Shown: positions 1-11,100 of the stretch, piece after piece
Position numbering within the stretch: position 1 is the first letter of the stretch
Layout of the letters: each line of letters starts with the position of its first letter
Made by a program: the position numbers and the translations under genes
Notes under the pieces: generated by a model
What the model was told of the DNA's origin: nothing
Databases searched by the model: none
The model's input: only the letters and a program-made list of their open reading frames with translations
Assembly: GCA_007449985.2 (NCBI GenBank)
Contig: VIIQ02000066.1
Coordinates: 372,001 to 436,000, forward strand
DNA length: 64,000 bases
Reading direction: 5' to 3'
DNA from: Desmodesmus armatus
Taxonomy: Eukaryota; Chlorophyta; Chlorophyceae; Sphaeropleales; Scenedesmaceae

Positions 1-860
1 CGTCCTTTCCTTTTTCAGTCCATCATGCGATCTTCACTCCACGTTCCATGTGACACAATCAGTGACTCAGTGACTCAACGCACCTGGGCAGCTGTGGCTT
101 GTTCCTGCAGCAGCTTGCTGAGCCTGTCCACAACAGTGCGTGGAAGTCCAGTAGATGTCACATGAACCTGCAGTGCTGCTGCTGCTGGGTATGCTGGGGG
201 CATGGCAAACACCAGGCTGGCAGACAGCTGCTGCAGCTCCTCTGCAGTACATAGAACAGCGAAGCACAGACTGAAAATTAGTAGACGCTAGCTATGTGCC
301 AAGCTTGGGCAAGTAAAGGACAAAAAAATCCGAAACTTCAAGTAATTACCAGCCCCCTGCCCCCCTTGAAAAGGTCTCAGATGCTACCTATACTGCTACA
401 AGCTTGTGGTAGTGGTTACAGGGCCCATTACCTGGTGCATCTGCTGTCAGCTTGAGCACTCCCGAGCAGCTGCAGCCAGCATGTGCTGCTGCAATCGCGT
501 CAGCAGCCTCCAGGTCACCTTCACTCACGGCATCAACAGCGTGAAGCAGCTCTGGCGGCGTCAACTGCAACACAGAGCAGCAGAATTGGGCTCCTTATGC
601 TTGTGTGTTCTCTTGATATTGGGATTGAACCCATCACTGTTAAGGTTGATGAGCCACTGAAAAGTACAGTGCATCAATATAGGCTGCATCGACATCTGTT
701 GCCGGAGGCAGTACTGACTAGTCATAAAGGACAGCACCCCAAGTGACTGCTGTCCCCTCCTGTGCAACCCAGGGTGTCTCACATCAGTCAGCGTGGTGTA
801 TACGGCCATCACAACCACGAGTTCTTCCAGCTTCTGCTTGCAGCCGTGTATGGGATCCAT
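1..860 (-). CDS. RWD-domain protein, N-terminal part (partial, runs off the left edge)
   Basis: Three exons join in phase on the minus strand: 860-783, 564-432 and 241-84, each bounded by AG/GT. The first opens with ATG at 860 and encodes MDPIHGCKQKLEELVV. The next two encode a stretch resembling an RWD fold: VLKLTADAP, then LVFAMPPAYPAAAALQV, then a helix-like end, LSKLLQEQA. The beta-strand/YP-x-x-P-like loop/C-terminal helix order is typical of RWD domains, which bind partners in GCN2, RNF25, RWDD proteins and E2-like scaffolds. The domain follows almost directly after the start codon, and a donor at 83/82 shows that further exons lie beyond the window, so the full architecture (ubiquitin ligase, GCN2-like kinase or stand-alone RWD protein) cannot be decided. 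It is divergent from the gene at 1288. Family call is from fold pattern only; exon joins are well supported. Confidence 0.6.
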
Positions 861-1287
861 GGTGAGGGAGACAGCGATACGGAGGCAATACAGCAGCAGA
901 AGTCACCGATGCTCGACACCGGAAGACACACCACAGACAATTCTCAATCTCACTCATGAAGGAGGACAAAAGCACCCTGTACTTTGCTCGAAGTTTCAAA
1001 AGTGATCCAGATCATTCCCCAAACGCCAAGAAGTCACCACGCATCATGCAGACGCTTCTACAGCAACTACACGAACATACAAAACTTTCAGTGCATCAGG
1101 CGTCTGCACGGGACACAGGCAATGCTAGCAGAGGTTTGAACTGCACCCTCCAGCTCCACGCAAGGTGTCAAATTCTGCTTTGATTACTCGTGCCTGAACT
1201 CTTGACACGTGTCTTACCCGCAAGGCTATCACGAACCGCCGTTTCACCCCTCCCACTGTCCAGTCACTGTTGATCCCACTGTCGGTT
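861..1287. promoter_or_regulatory. Divergent intergenic promoter region
   Basis: The 427 bp between the start codons of the RWD gene (minus) and the LURP-like gene (plus) must hold both 5' UTRs and promoters. No convincing TATA box or long motif is visible. The call rests only on gene orientation. Confidence 0.35.
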
Positions 1288-4200
1288 ATGAGTGAGCTGC
1301 AGCGCCTCAATGATCCAAGCTATGCCATTCAGCTAGCTGTGGGGCCACCTTTGCCAGACCTGATCCCTCAGCAGCCCAACAGCGGGCTCAGGCTGGCAGG
1401 CCGCTGTGACAACAGCACCCGCAGGTGCGCGCCACAGTAACAGCACCGAGCTGCAGCACACGTGGCATGCCTTGACGAAAACAAGCAGACCTGAGCCATC
1501 ACTAGGGTGACAGCGTTCTGGGCAGCCTTAAATACGAGAGCGCCAGCTGCTGTTTGTAACCAGCCTGGCAGTCAGTGTGCCCTGGCAGGATCCCTGAGTG
1601 TTCCACGCTCAGTAAGTGCCAGCTTATGCCTGCAGCGAGTGCAATAGTATATATGTGGTGGGTGAGTTGTTACTGCCAGGCAACAGCAGGTACAGATTCC
1701 CAACTGCGGTGTCACCTGCAGGTTTGTCTTCAAGAAGGCACACCTTTCCCATGAAGATTTCAGGTAACAAGGGGGCTAGCAGCAGCCAGAGGGGTTGGAA
1801 AGAGTGGGACACAGGCTTACTGCCCTTTCACTTTGGAAGATAACTTTGTTCTTGTGACAGAGGGTGGGTCCTGCAGCGCAGGACGGTGCATGGTGTAAGA
1901 ACAAAGTCTGGCCAGTTGATTTGAGCAAGCTCCAGAAGTGCACACAACGTGGTATTAGTAAAACGTCTGCAGACCGCATAGAGTAGCAGTTCAACTCTCA
2001 CATCACATGGTCTGCATGCACGCATGTGTGTCTCACAGTATGTGTCTTTGCCTTGCAGGGTGTTTGACTACTCTTCAGGCCACCCAGTGGCAGTGATGCA
2101 CCACTTTGGCAAGAACCCCTATGGTGCCCTGGACCCCCTGGAACTCAGCGGTGTCAGCAATGCCTATGACCATGTGAGTCACAGCACGACACAGCACGGC
2201 ATAGCGCAAAGCAGCACAGCGCATTACTGGGCAGCGCCACCACCCATCGCAGCAGCAAACATGACAGACTTCCAGACATGCACCAGTTGTGACCGGGCTC
2301 TTTGCGTTGTCATGCCCAGCTGGACTGTCTCAACCAAACAGTAAGCTTGCAGCCTGATGGCCGCAGATGTGCACCAACCGCTTCTACGGGGATCTTTACA
2401 TTCTACCCAAGGAGTACCGTCCTAGCAGCCAGTATGCTTGCAGCCTGGCAGCATTGTTGCTTCTGCTTGTCCCTCGCTACTAGTAACAGCAGCGGCCCCA
2501 GTATGTTACTTACGTGTTACAACTTACAAGTCACCTTGCCTCTCGTGCTGTGCCTGCAGATGGGTGAGTGGGAGTCTGTGTGTACAGTGTCGGGTTATGG
2601 CGGCATGCCGTCCCTCAAGATCAGGCCCAAGGCTGTCAGCAGGCATGGGAGGCAGTACGTCTACCAGGCAGGCAGCAAGCAGCCAGTCCTCAACATTGGC
2701 AAGGTGAGGAACGAGGCACAGCCTACACGGCAGCAATCACATGGTCAACATAGCTATCTACTTCCTGTTTATAGCAGGAGTAACTACTTCCTGGTTAGCG
2801 TGACGTGTATGACGAGTGAAACTTGGCCTTGCAGCAACAGTAGGCAGCCGTGCGCTGGGTTGCAACTGCGGCGTGCTGTGCCTGGTCATGCCGCAAGCTG
2901 GCTCGCACTGCGTGATGGTGCAGGAAAGCCGGACGAATCTTTGGTTGCTCAGGTCACCACCCTGCGCGTTGGGTGTACACTACATTGCTGTGCCTCGGAT
3001 ATACCTGACATTGCTTTGCTGTGGGGTTTGTTGGCTGCAGGAGAGCAAGTTGAAGTCGCTGTCTCTGCGGTCCAACCTGGCTGTGCGCAGGGGCGACACA
3101 AAAGAACTTGTGTACAGGTGCGTGCCTGCATAGACAGCGAACAGTCAGCATGTACGCGCCATGCGATATGTTGCACCCGCAACGGATAAGAGATGGCGCA
3201 GGCAGCTGTTGCCGTCCCTGGTGTTGCTTCCACCGCTTTTGCAGGAACCCGGCATCTGCGCTGCCCTCGTTCAAGCAGCTCCGCACAACAACATGCTTGG
3301 CATAACCACAAGTGCAGTGGCATAACCACGCGACTCAGGCTGCCAAGGCGCAGTGCCACTGTGTTGCTGACAGCTGGACACGTGCGCTGGGCGGTGCCGC
3401 TTTGTGCTGTGCATGCAGGGTCTTGCCTGATCTGATGGGCCGCACATTGCAGATTGTGACACACGACAAGGAGGAGTTGGTGTGCTTTGTGCAGAAAACA
3501 GCCAAGGCACTGATCATGGAGGTGAGGGGACTGGGAAGCAGACTGACAGGCAGGCAGGCAAGCACCGCAGTTGTGAAAAACTCAAACAGCTGCCACAGGT
3601 GGTGCTGCTGCCTTACTGCCTTTCAACATCCAGTATGCTGTTGCAGCTGGCAGCAGTCTCACATGCAGCATGTGAACTCTTGCGTGGGAACGGTGGTGTG
3701 CAGCATGTACAGCAGAGATATCAGAGTTTTACGGACAGCCACTGCCAGGCATGATGCATGCGGAGCCCCTTGGGTTGTGCACCAAAGCATGTTGAAACGT
3801 GCTGTGGTGTGGTGTGCTGTGTTGTGCAGGCCGCGCTGGGGAGCGGCTCAGAGATGGTGGTGGATGTGGCACCTGGAGTGGACTGGACAGCAATGATAGA
3901 TATCCTCATGGCGGTGCAGCAGGTGCGTTTGAGGGTTTGAACTTGGAAAGGCTGGGCTGGAGGCTGCTGGCAGCTGAAGGCTTGACACGTGAATGACATT
4001 GATGGTGATGTTCGGCAGGCGCATGTGCTCTAGCAGCTGGCGCTCCGACCGATGTGCTGTGGAAGCAGCACCCTGTCAGCTTGGTGCTCACATTGACGAT
4101 GCTCGTCACACTGACGAAGCCTGCTTGACACATATGATGTGTATGTTGGGCCCCATTTGCTGATTGCTCCCCGTAGATCGGCTGCACAATTGGCACCATA

Positions 4201-4601
4201 ACATCTCTATGCTAATTTGCCGTACGCAGCCCCCTCGACAATCCTGAGTGAAAATACATGTCTGCTTCACAATGTGCTGTGCAGGTTGGCGCCACTTCCT
4301 GAAGGACACAATTGGGCGCCATGATGTCTGGGCTTGCGTAGTTTCCTGACGATGCCGACCCTGACGCTGTTGGTCAAACTGACACCATTGCCTCTGTAAC
4401 TGTGCTGTGCAGGTTGGTGCCCACTTCCTGAAGGACGCTGTGGGCAACTGGGTGATGGATCCGCTGAAGGAGCAGGCAGTGCAGGGCGTGATACAGGGCG
4501 CAGGGATGGAGCAGTACGCCGCGAGTGCTGGCCAGAGCATGGACTCAGCGGTACACTTTGTGAGGAAGGTGCAGGACCTGCACCGCATGTTCTTTGCTTG
4601 A
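1288..4601 (+). CDS. LURP-one-related (LOR / tubby-like fold) protein candidate
   Basis: Exons seen: 1288-1424, 2059-2173, 2367-about 2431, 2560-2703, 3041-3117, 3419-3521, 3830-3922, 4413-4601. All but one junction join in phase. The product begins MSELQRLNDPSYAIQ and ends KVQDLHRMFFA. The core contains successive beta-strand-like segments (RQYVYQAGSKQPVLNIGK, LVYRVLPDLMGRTLQIV, ELVCFVQKTAKALIME) followed by VVDVAPGVDWTAMIDILMAV, which resembles the closing hydrophobic helix of LURP-one/phospholipid-scramblase-type barrels. In plants such proteins are linked to defence and membrane-lipid binding; the role here is unknown. The join 2431/2560 is out of phase, so a small exon or an indel is missed there. 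Copies of the last exon occur at 4284 and 4611. Family assignment is an inference from motif order; the existence of the gene is well supported. Confidence 0.6.
2483..2509. repeat. Dispersed short palindromic element, copy 1
   Basis: Same core (GTAACAGCAGCGGCCCCA..TGTTAC) as 30442-30468, here in an intron of the LURP-like gene. Confidence 0.7.
4284..4325 (+). repeat. Truncated copy of the start of the LURP-like last exon
   Basis: After a TGTGCTGTGCAG acceptor, the sequence repeats the start of the last exon (GTTGG.GCC.ACTTCCTGAAGGAC) but shifts frame and runs into other sequence. It lies 129 bp upstream of the intact exon at 4413, inside the last intron. Confidence 0.7.
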
Positions 4602-4610
4602 TTCATAGGC

Positions 4611-4733
4611 AGTGCAGGGTGTGATCCAGGGAGCAGGCATGGAGCAGTATGCCGCAAGTGCTGGCCAGAGCATGGACTCAGCGGTGCACTTTGTGCGCAA
4701 GGTGCAGGACCTGCACCGCATGTTCTTTGCTTG
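4611..4733 (+). repeat. Downstream duplicate of the 3' part of the LURP-like last exon
   Basis: This stretch repeats the end of the last exon (4473-4601) almost base for base. It encodes the same AVQGVIQGAGMEQYAASAG block and the same C-terminus through MFFA and stop. An AG (ATTCATAG) precedes it, so it could serve as an alternative terminal exon. The differences are mostly synonymous, for example CGCAAG for AGGAAG. Confidence 0.8.
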
Positions 4734-7700
4734 ATTTTTGGGCAGTGCCGCGTGTCGGATTGACCTGCGGGAACGTGGGATGGTGGTTGTGGCTCAGCAG
4801 TGGTGTGTGAGGTTGTGCGGTCTGGGCATCTGTGTGTGCGCATGCATGACCCCAGCATGTAGCGTAATTGCGGCAGAGCTCACACGGTGTTCCTTGTTTT
4901 GGGCGCTTCCTCTGTGGCTCAGCAGAAAAGCTCAGCACTGAGTGCTTTGAACGGGCTGTGCTGGGTGCACACGTGTCCATCATGCGACGTATTTTAAGCA
5001 CAGCTGCACAGAGTGCTCCTGGCTTGAGCGAGTCAGCAGTGGCTTGCAAGTGGCGCAGCACTGAGCGGCTTGCAGATCAGCACGGGGTAGGCTTGTGTGC
5101 ATTTGTGCTGAAGCACGCATTATACCTTTTGCGGGGCTGTATTGCATCTCCTTTCCTGCTGGGGCTGTTTTCTGCCAGAGCTACGCATTGACTTGGGAAG
5201 GGAAGTCCTGGGTGCACGTGCTGAATTGTGCTGCAAGCATACATTGTACTAGCAGCAGGGGGATGCATGCCTGCAACTGGTGATAGGGTGGCCCTGCCAT
5301 ATCACTTGGTTGAGTGGCGCACTTACCCTCAACGAATGAGCCTGAACTGGGGTTGTGCTGATGTAGCAGCCTGGCCGGAGTCCAGCCAGGCTAGCGAACA
5401 GACGGCTGAGGTGGTGACCAGCGACCCAGGCATGCCATGCATTGCATGAGTTGTTCGGTGTGTTGAGTACATGTGCGCCTGTGGTGACACCCTTGCATGC
5501 AAGTTGCATGCTGTTGCCAGGCTCTGGGTGCATGTTCCTGCACGATGCAGCCTCCTGCAAGATGGAGGCGCTGTCACTTGTTACCCTCCACCAGCAACGC
5601 ATGATCATCTGGCATTGTCTGTCAGTGTCAGCATGACTGGTGGGCATGCCAGGCTCAATGCAAGTGCCAGATGTCTGCCAGCCGTCGTGGGTGGACATGC
5701 ACAGATCTTGTCATTGTTTGGCTGGGTCATTCCTGCCTGCACATGCACCCAGCTGATGCCCGCTGCCAGCCGCAAGTGGCCAACACACTGGCTGCAGGCA
5801 CAGCTGCCCGCCTGTTGTGCTGCTTCTAGCTGCACTTGCTGACGTAGTGTGGCTGTGGTGCTGGGTTGCTGTTGTTGAAGTGGCACAGCAGGTGTTGCTC
5901 ATGAACACATGACGAAGCTGTGAGAGCCAGCTGTGCGTCTGTCATTTTTTGTGAGTGCTTGAAACTGCTCAAAAGGGCTGTCACTGACGTCAACCGTCGG
6001 CCTTGTTGGTGCTGATGAATGCGCAGTTGTCCCAGCACCCTGTGGTCATCAAGCTGCCACTGCGTCATCCATTAAGTTGTGTTGGTGATGCTAATTTGAC
6101 CGTTTGATGGGCCAGGCCTACGTCCATGCAACATGGACCATGCTTCTGCATATGAATTATTCCTGCACCACCTGTGACCTGGTTGCTGTCCTCAACAGAC
6201 AGAATTACTCTGAGCTGAAGTTGCTGCCTGGGCTGTGACAGTCAATGCATGCACCTGCAGGGTTTCCTCCATGGTCAGTCCCCCCACGATCTCATGACCA
6301 GACCCAACTGTCCGCCAGTGCTGCTCTTGTAGACAAGGCTGGCCAGCCAGGCAAGCTCAGGAGCGTTGAGTCCCCTGCGCCATTCCATTACACAAAACAA
6401 TACACAAGCAAGCACAGTGACAATCACAATGCCATGTGATTCACAAACTTGAAGTTGCACAGTGTGTGGCCCCCACATGATCTTGATGCTGCAAGACCCA
6501 CTACTATGGTACTGACGTAGCACTGCATTGAATACACTGGTTGAACCCTAACCCTACCTTCACACAAGCCCAGCATACTGAGCCGCGCACCTACAAATCA
6601 CAAAATACTACTACTACTAAATTGGGTCAGGGCCACGCCTGACCGCCCTTTCTGGAGCCACACTAGGCTCATAGGGCATAATCCAGGGCATAAGACAATG
6701 CTCACATAACACTTGCACAAGCAAAGACCATATCATCCTCATGACAGCAGATGCTGTGCGCATCACAGTGCTGGGACACTGACCAGCCAGCAGTCAGTGA
6801 CGGTGACCATCACATGCGCAATCACAATACAAATGCAAGGAAGCTGCAGCATGACCTCATGCTGGCAGTATGTTGAAAGGAACACAGTTGAGGCACTAAC
6901 ACAGCCGATGTAGTCAGCTTTAGCCGGCTGCAGTCCCCACCAGCACAGCATGAGTCATGCAGCAATCACTCAAGTTTATGCTCCTGCTAGCAGGAGCCCT
7001 CAGGCGGTACAGTGCTCTTCAAAACACCCAGTCCACCCTGCTGCTGCTGTGCTAGTGCAGCTGCAAACATACTGCAGCACTGCAAGTTGCAAAACTGATG
7101 CAACCAGCAGGCCAGGCAGCGGCTGCCTCTGGGACACAACCTGCTGCTCTATTGCTGGCTCTGAGGCGACAAGATGCGGAGGAAGGTGTTGCTCTGCACA
7201 GGCAGGCTGCAGATATACCACACACAAGGAATAAGCTCCTGGCACAGCTGTGGATCAAGCGAGCTGCAGCACTCGGTGGCCAGTGATGTCTGGCAGCCGT
7301 CACCAGATGAGGCAGCCGCAGTACAAGTCAAACTGTGCTGTGCATCCTGCCCCTTCCCTGCTCCCTCAAACCCTCAGCCAAGAGCTGTACAGCTCTGCTT
7401 GGGCTGAGGTGGCCAATCTCAGAAGTACTGTCGTCACGGCCCTGTTGCGCATGAGTCTTTTTGTCAATGCTTCCTGCACCCTTCCTGCCCGTCCCCTACT
7501 ACCCCCAATGCTTTCCCCTCCGCTCAGCAGTTCTGTTCAAGAAGCCACTGCAACCTCCTGCTTCATCGTCCAACCCCTATCTGTTCCCCTGCATGGGCAG
7601 CATCCTGCTGCTATGCCTGCAGCTCCCCGCCCTTGCCCTTCCTCTGCTGTTGGCGCTGTTGTGCCAGGACCCCCATCTGCTGCTGCTGGCGGCGCCACAG

Positions 7701-7962
7701 GTGCCTCAACCCCAATGTCGGCTGCTGCCGTGTCTGCCGCCTCCTCAACCTGTGCAGGCTACTCTCCTGCAGGCTGCCCGGCTGTAAGGGTGCATGGCAG
7801 CATTTGCAGCACCTGCGGGACGATGGCAGCGGCTGTTGCGGGAACACCCCGAATGCCATATGTCATAGCGGCAGGGTCTGCACCATCTGCCATGCTGCTG
7901 CTGGCGTGCACGTGTTGCACAGCTGCTTCCTGCAGCAGCCGCCTGCTGGTGTTGTAGCTGCA
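4734..7962. other. Gene-poor stretch, no recognisable gene
   Basis: Open frames here are short, lack homology-like motifs and overlap in several frames. The left part probably includes the 3' UTR of the LURP-like gene. At 6544-6562 two CCCTAA-like units occur but do not form an array. The right part (about 7500-7962) is GC- and CTG-rich and may be decayed 3' sequence of the repeat-protein gene. Confidence 0.4.
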
Positions 7963-8153
7963 TCAAGGCATGCCTGCTGCTGCTGCTGCTGCAGCCGCCT
8001 GGTGCTGCTGCAGGAGGGCTGCTGCTGCAGGGTGCTGGCTTGTGCTGACCTCCTGGAGCCAAGTGCCTCGCACCAGCAGCCTGACGATCTGCATCGTCAG
8101 GGTGGCCAGCACCACGATGTCATAGACATGGTCCTCGAGCTCCTCCCTGCTTG
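7963..8153 (-). pseudogene. Frameshifted continuation of the repeat protein's third module
   Basis: In the frame one base off from the main ORF, the minus strand continues the module past residue about 1101: LEDHVYDIVVLATLTMQIVR, then LLVRGTW, then QHPAAAALLQQHQAAAA, stopping at 7963. The same order follows the second module (LEDRVINLVVLATLTMQ..LLVKHTW..QHPAVAPVLQHYQAAAA). A single-base indel near 8150 in the main ORF, or an assembly error, therefore truncates the protein. A further downstream in-frame block (VADPAAMD-like, around 7745-7950) supports decay or missed coding. Confidence 0.6.
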
Positions 8154-11100
8154 AGCTGCCCTGCTGGCAGGCACGACCACTGGCTCACTCAGAAGCTGCA
8201 TCATGAGGCCCGCCGCACCCTCTGCCAAGTGCTTCAGGCCCTTCTGTGGGTCAGCAGCAGCTGCTGAAACAATGCTGAGCATGTGCTGGTACTGTGCACT
8301 GCTGAGGTACAGCAGCTTGTCCAGCACCCAGACAATGCTGTAGGGGTTGCTGCTGGTGCGCTGGCTCCTGCTGAGCTGGCTGCTGCTGCTGCTGGTGTGC
8401 TGGGGCCCTGCCCCTGCCTCTGCTGCTGCCCTATCACCTGCATACATGGGAAGGGTGTGCATCCGCTGGAAGTCATCACTGCTGAGGTCTGTAACCTTCA
8501 GGACATCCCGGGTAAAGGCTACAGCCAGCAGGAGCACTTCAAAAGCCTCCTTGCGCACTGCGGGCGAGCTGTTGGCCTGGTCCTGCGCAGCAGCCGCGCG
8601 GAACGCCTGAATAGCTGCAAGCAGCATTGCTGACGCTGTGGCAAAGCCTGCGTGAGGTGCTGCTCCCGGGGCCTCTATGCCAGCTGCGATCTGTGCCAAA
8701 CCTTCCTGCAGGTCGGTGCTGCTGCTGGGTCCTGCAGCCTCTCCTGCACCACTCTCCGCTGCTGCTGCGGCTGCTGCCTCGTCAGCCTGTGCAGGCGCTG
8801 GCGCTTGTGCTGGCACCTCTGTAACTGCAGGTGCTGCTGGCTGTGCTGGGTCTGCCAGCCCACTGGCTGGATCAGCATGGCTTGCAGTGCCACCAGCAGT
8901 GCCAGAGCTGCTGCTGCTGCTGTTGCCGCTGCCGGTGCCACTACTTGCTGCAAATCCTGTGGCAGCTGCTGTGCTGGGCTCAGTCGCAAACTCGGCAGCA
9001 GAGTCTGTTGCAAACACCTGGCTGGCGGGCAGGTGCGGGTGCATCATGCACCCCAGCACATTGTGCCACATGGTGCGCCTTCGCTGCAGGTCAGCAGCGC
9101 TGCTAGACAGTTCTGCATTGGCAGGCCCCGGGCTGCCAGGCTGCATGTCAAACTGTGCAGCTGCAGAACCTGCAGGAACAGCAATAGCAAGTGCTGCTGC
9201 TGCTGGGGCTGCTGCAGGAGCCTCTTGAGCATCCATGGCCGCAGGGTCTGCCACAGCTGCTGCGTGCTGCTGCTGGCCTGCAGCAGCCTCTCCTGCAGCA
9301 CCTGCTGCTGCTGCTGCCGCCGCCTCGTCCAAAGCAGGAATGCCTGCTGCCGTCGCTGCTGCCGCCTGGTAGTGCTGCAGGACAGGTGCTACCGCAGGGT
9401 GCTGCACTGTGTTGCGGCTATAGTGTGGGGGCCAGGTGTGCTTCACCAGCAAACTGAAGATCTGCATTGTGAGCGTTGCCAGCACCACAAGGTTGATCAC
9501 CCGGTCCTCCAACACACACCCTGCCACCGCTGCCTGGCTGAGAGGAACCACTACTGGCTCCCTCACCAGCTGCATCATCAGGGCTGCCGCACCCACAGCC
9601 ACGTGCTTCAGCCCCTTCTGTGGGTCAGCAATAGCAGCTGCAACAATGCCGAGCATGTGGTCGAGCTCAGGATCGCTGAGGTTCTGCAGCTTGTCACATA
9701 TCCAGTCGGCGCTGCAGAGCTTGCTGCTGCTTGGCTGCTTGCTGCTTATCTCCTGGCTGCTGCTACTGCTGTTGTCGCTGCTGCTGCTGCGGGCTGCCGC
9801 TGCTGCAGGTGTACCGCCTACATGCATCGGCAGCGTGTCAAGCTCCTCAAAGTCTATCCTGCACAGATCTGTCACCTTGAGTACGTCCCAGGTGAAAGAC
9901 GCTGCCAGCTCAAGCACCTCAAAGGCCTCCATGTGCACTGCGCCTGAGCCTGAGCCTGTGGAGCGAGCGTGTGCGGCAACTGCATCAAACGCCCGTGAAG
10001 CTGCCAGGAGAAGTGGTGCTGCTGCAGCAAAGCGTGCGCCAGGTGCTGCGCCCAAGGCCTCCAGGCTAGCTGCCAACAATGCCAAGGCTTGCTGCAAGGC
10101 GGTGCTGCTGCTGCTGGGACCTGCTGACTCCGAGGCACGGTGTGCAGCGCGTGCGGGTGCTGCTAGGTTGACGGCCTGCATGCCAGCTGCGTCTGCTGCC
10201 ATCATTTGCTGCAGGCATGTGCTGCTGCTGGGGCCTGCGGCCTCTCCTGCAGCTGCGTCACGTTCTGCTGTTGCTGCCGTGTTGATATCAAGCGCACCAC
10301 CTGCTGCTGCTGCAGCTGCCTCACATCGATGCAGGCCAGTGCTGCTGCTGGGGCCTGCGGCCTCTCCTGCAGCTGCGTCGCGTTCTGCTGTTGCTGCCGT
10401 GTTGCCAACACGGCGTGTGTTGTCAGTGATATCAAGCGCACCACCTGCTGCTGCTGCTGCTGCCTCACATCGCTGCAGGCCAGTGCTGCCAGCAGTGCTG
10501 CTGGAGCATGCAGCATCTCCTGCAGCTGCGTCACGTTCTGCTGCTGCTGCCGTGTAGATAACATGCACACCATCTGCTGCTGCTGCCTCACATTGCTGCA
10601 GGCCAGTGCTGCTGCTGGGGCGTGCGGCCCCTCCTGCAGCTGCGTCAGATCCTGCTGTTGCTGCCATGTTGATACCAAGCACACCACCACCTGCTGCTGC
10701 CTCACATCGCTGCAGGCCAGTGCTGCTGCTGGGGCATGCGGCCTCTCCTGCGTTACATGCTGCTGGTGGTGTTGGGACAGGCATGGCGGATGCAGCTGCT
10801 GCTGCCGCATGTGGCTGCAGGGAAGCTGCTGTTGCAGGGACCTGGGCTGCCTGTTGCTGCTCCAGCAGCTCAATCATGGGCATGATCAGCTTGGCCAGTT
10901 CCACTGCACTCAGCACCCTGGCCATCAGAAGCTTTGCTGAGGATGTCTTGCGGCCGTGAATCTGCATGGGCTGCAGCATCAGGTCCTGCACAATGCTGAC
11001 TCCAGACACCACGAAGGAGCGCACACCCAGCGCTGGGTTGGCAGCACCGGCATCTACCACCTCGCGACACGTATCCTGCAGTTGCCTTGACATAAGACGC

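Noticed and set aside
2302..3189. 295-codon plus-strand open frame in the LURP-like gene
   Set aside because: It reads through several introns; only the 2560-2703 segment is a real exon.
6544..6562. CCCTAACCCTA resembling telomere repeat
   Set aside because: Only about two units, embedded in unique sequence; chance or debris rather than an interstitial telomere.
8652..10940. Long plus-strand open frames (431, 373 and 244 codons)
   Set aside because: Antisense to the modular repeat protein; Cys/Ala runs come from CTG/GCA repeats read in other frames.
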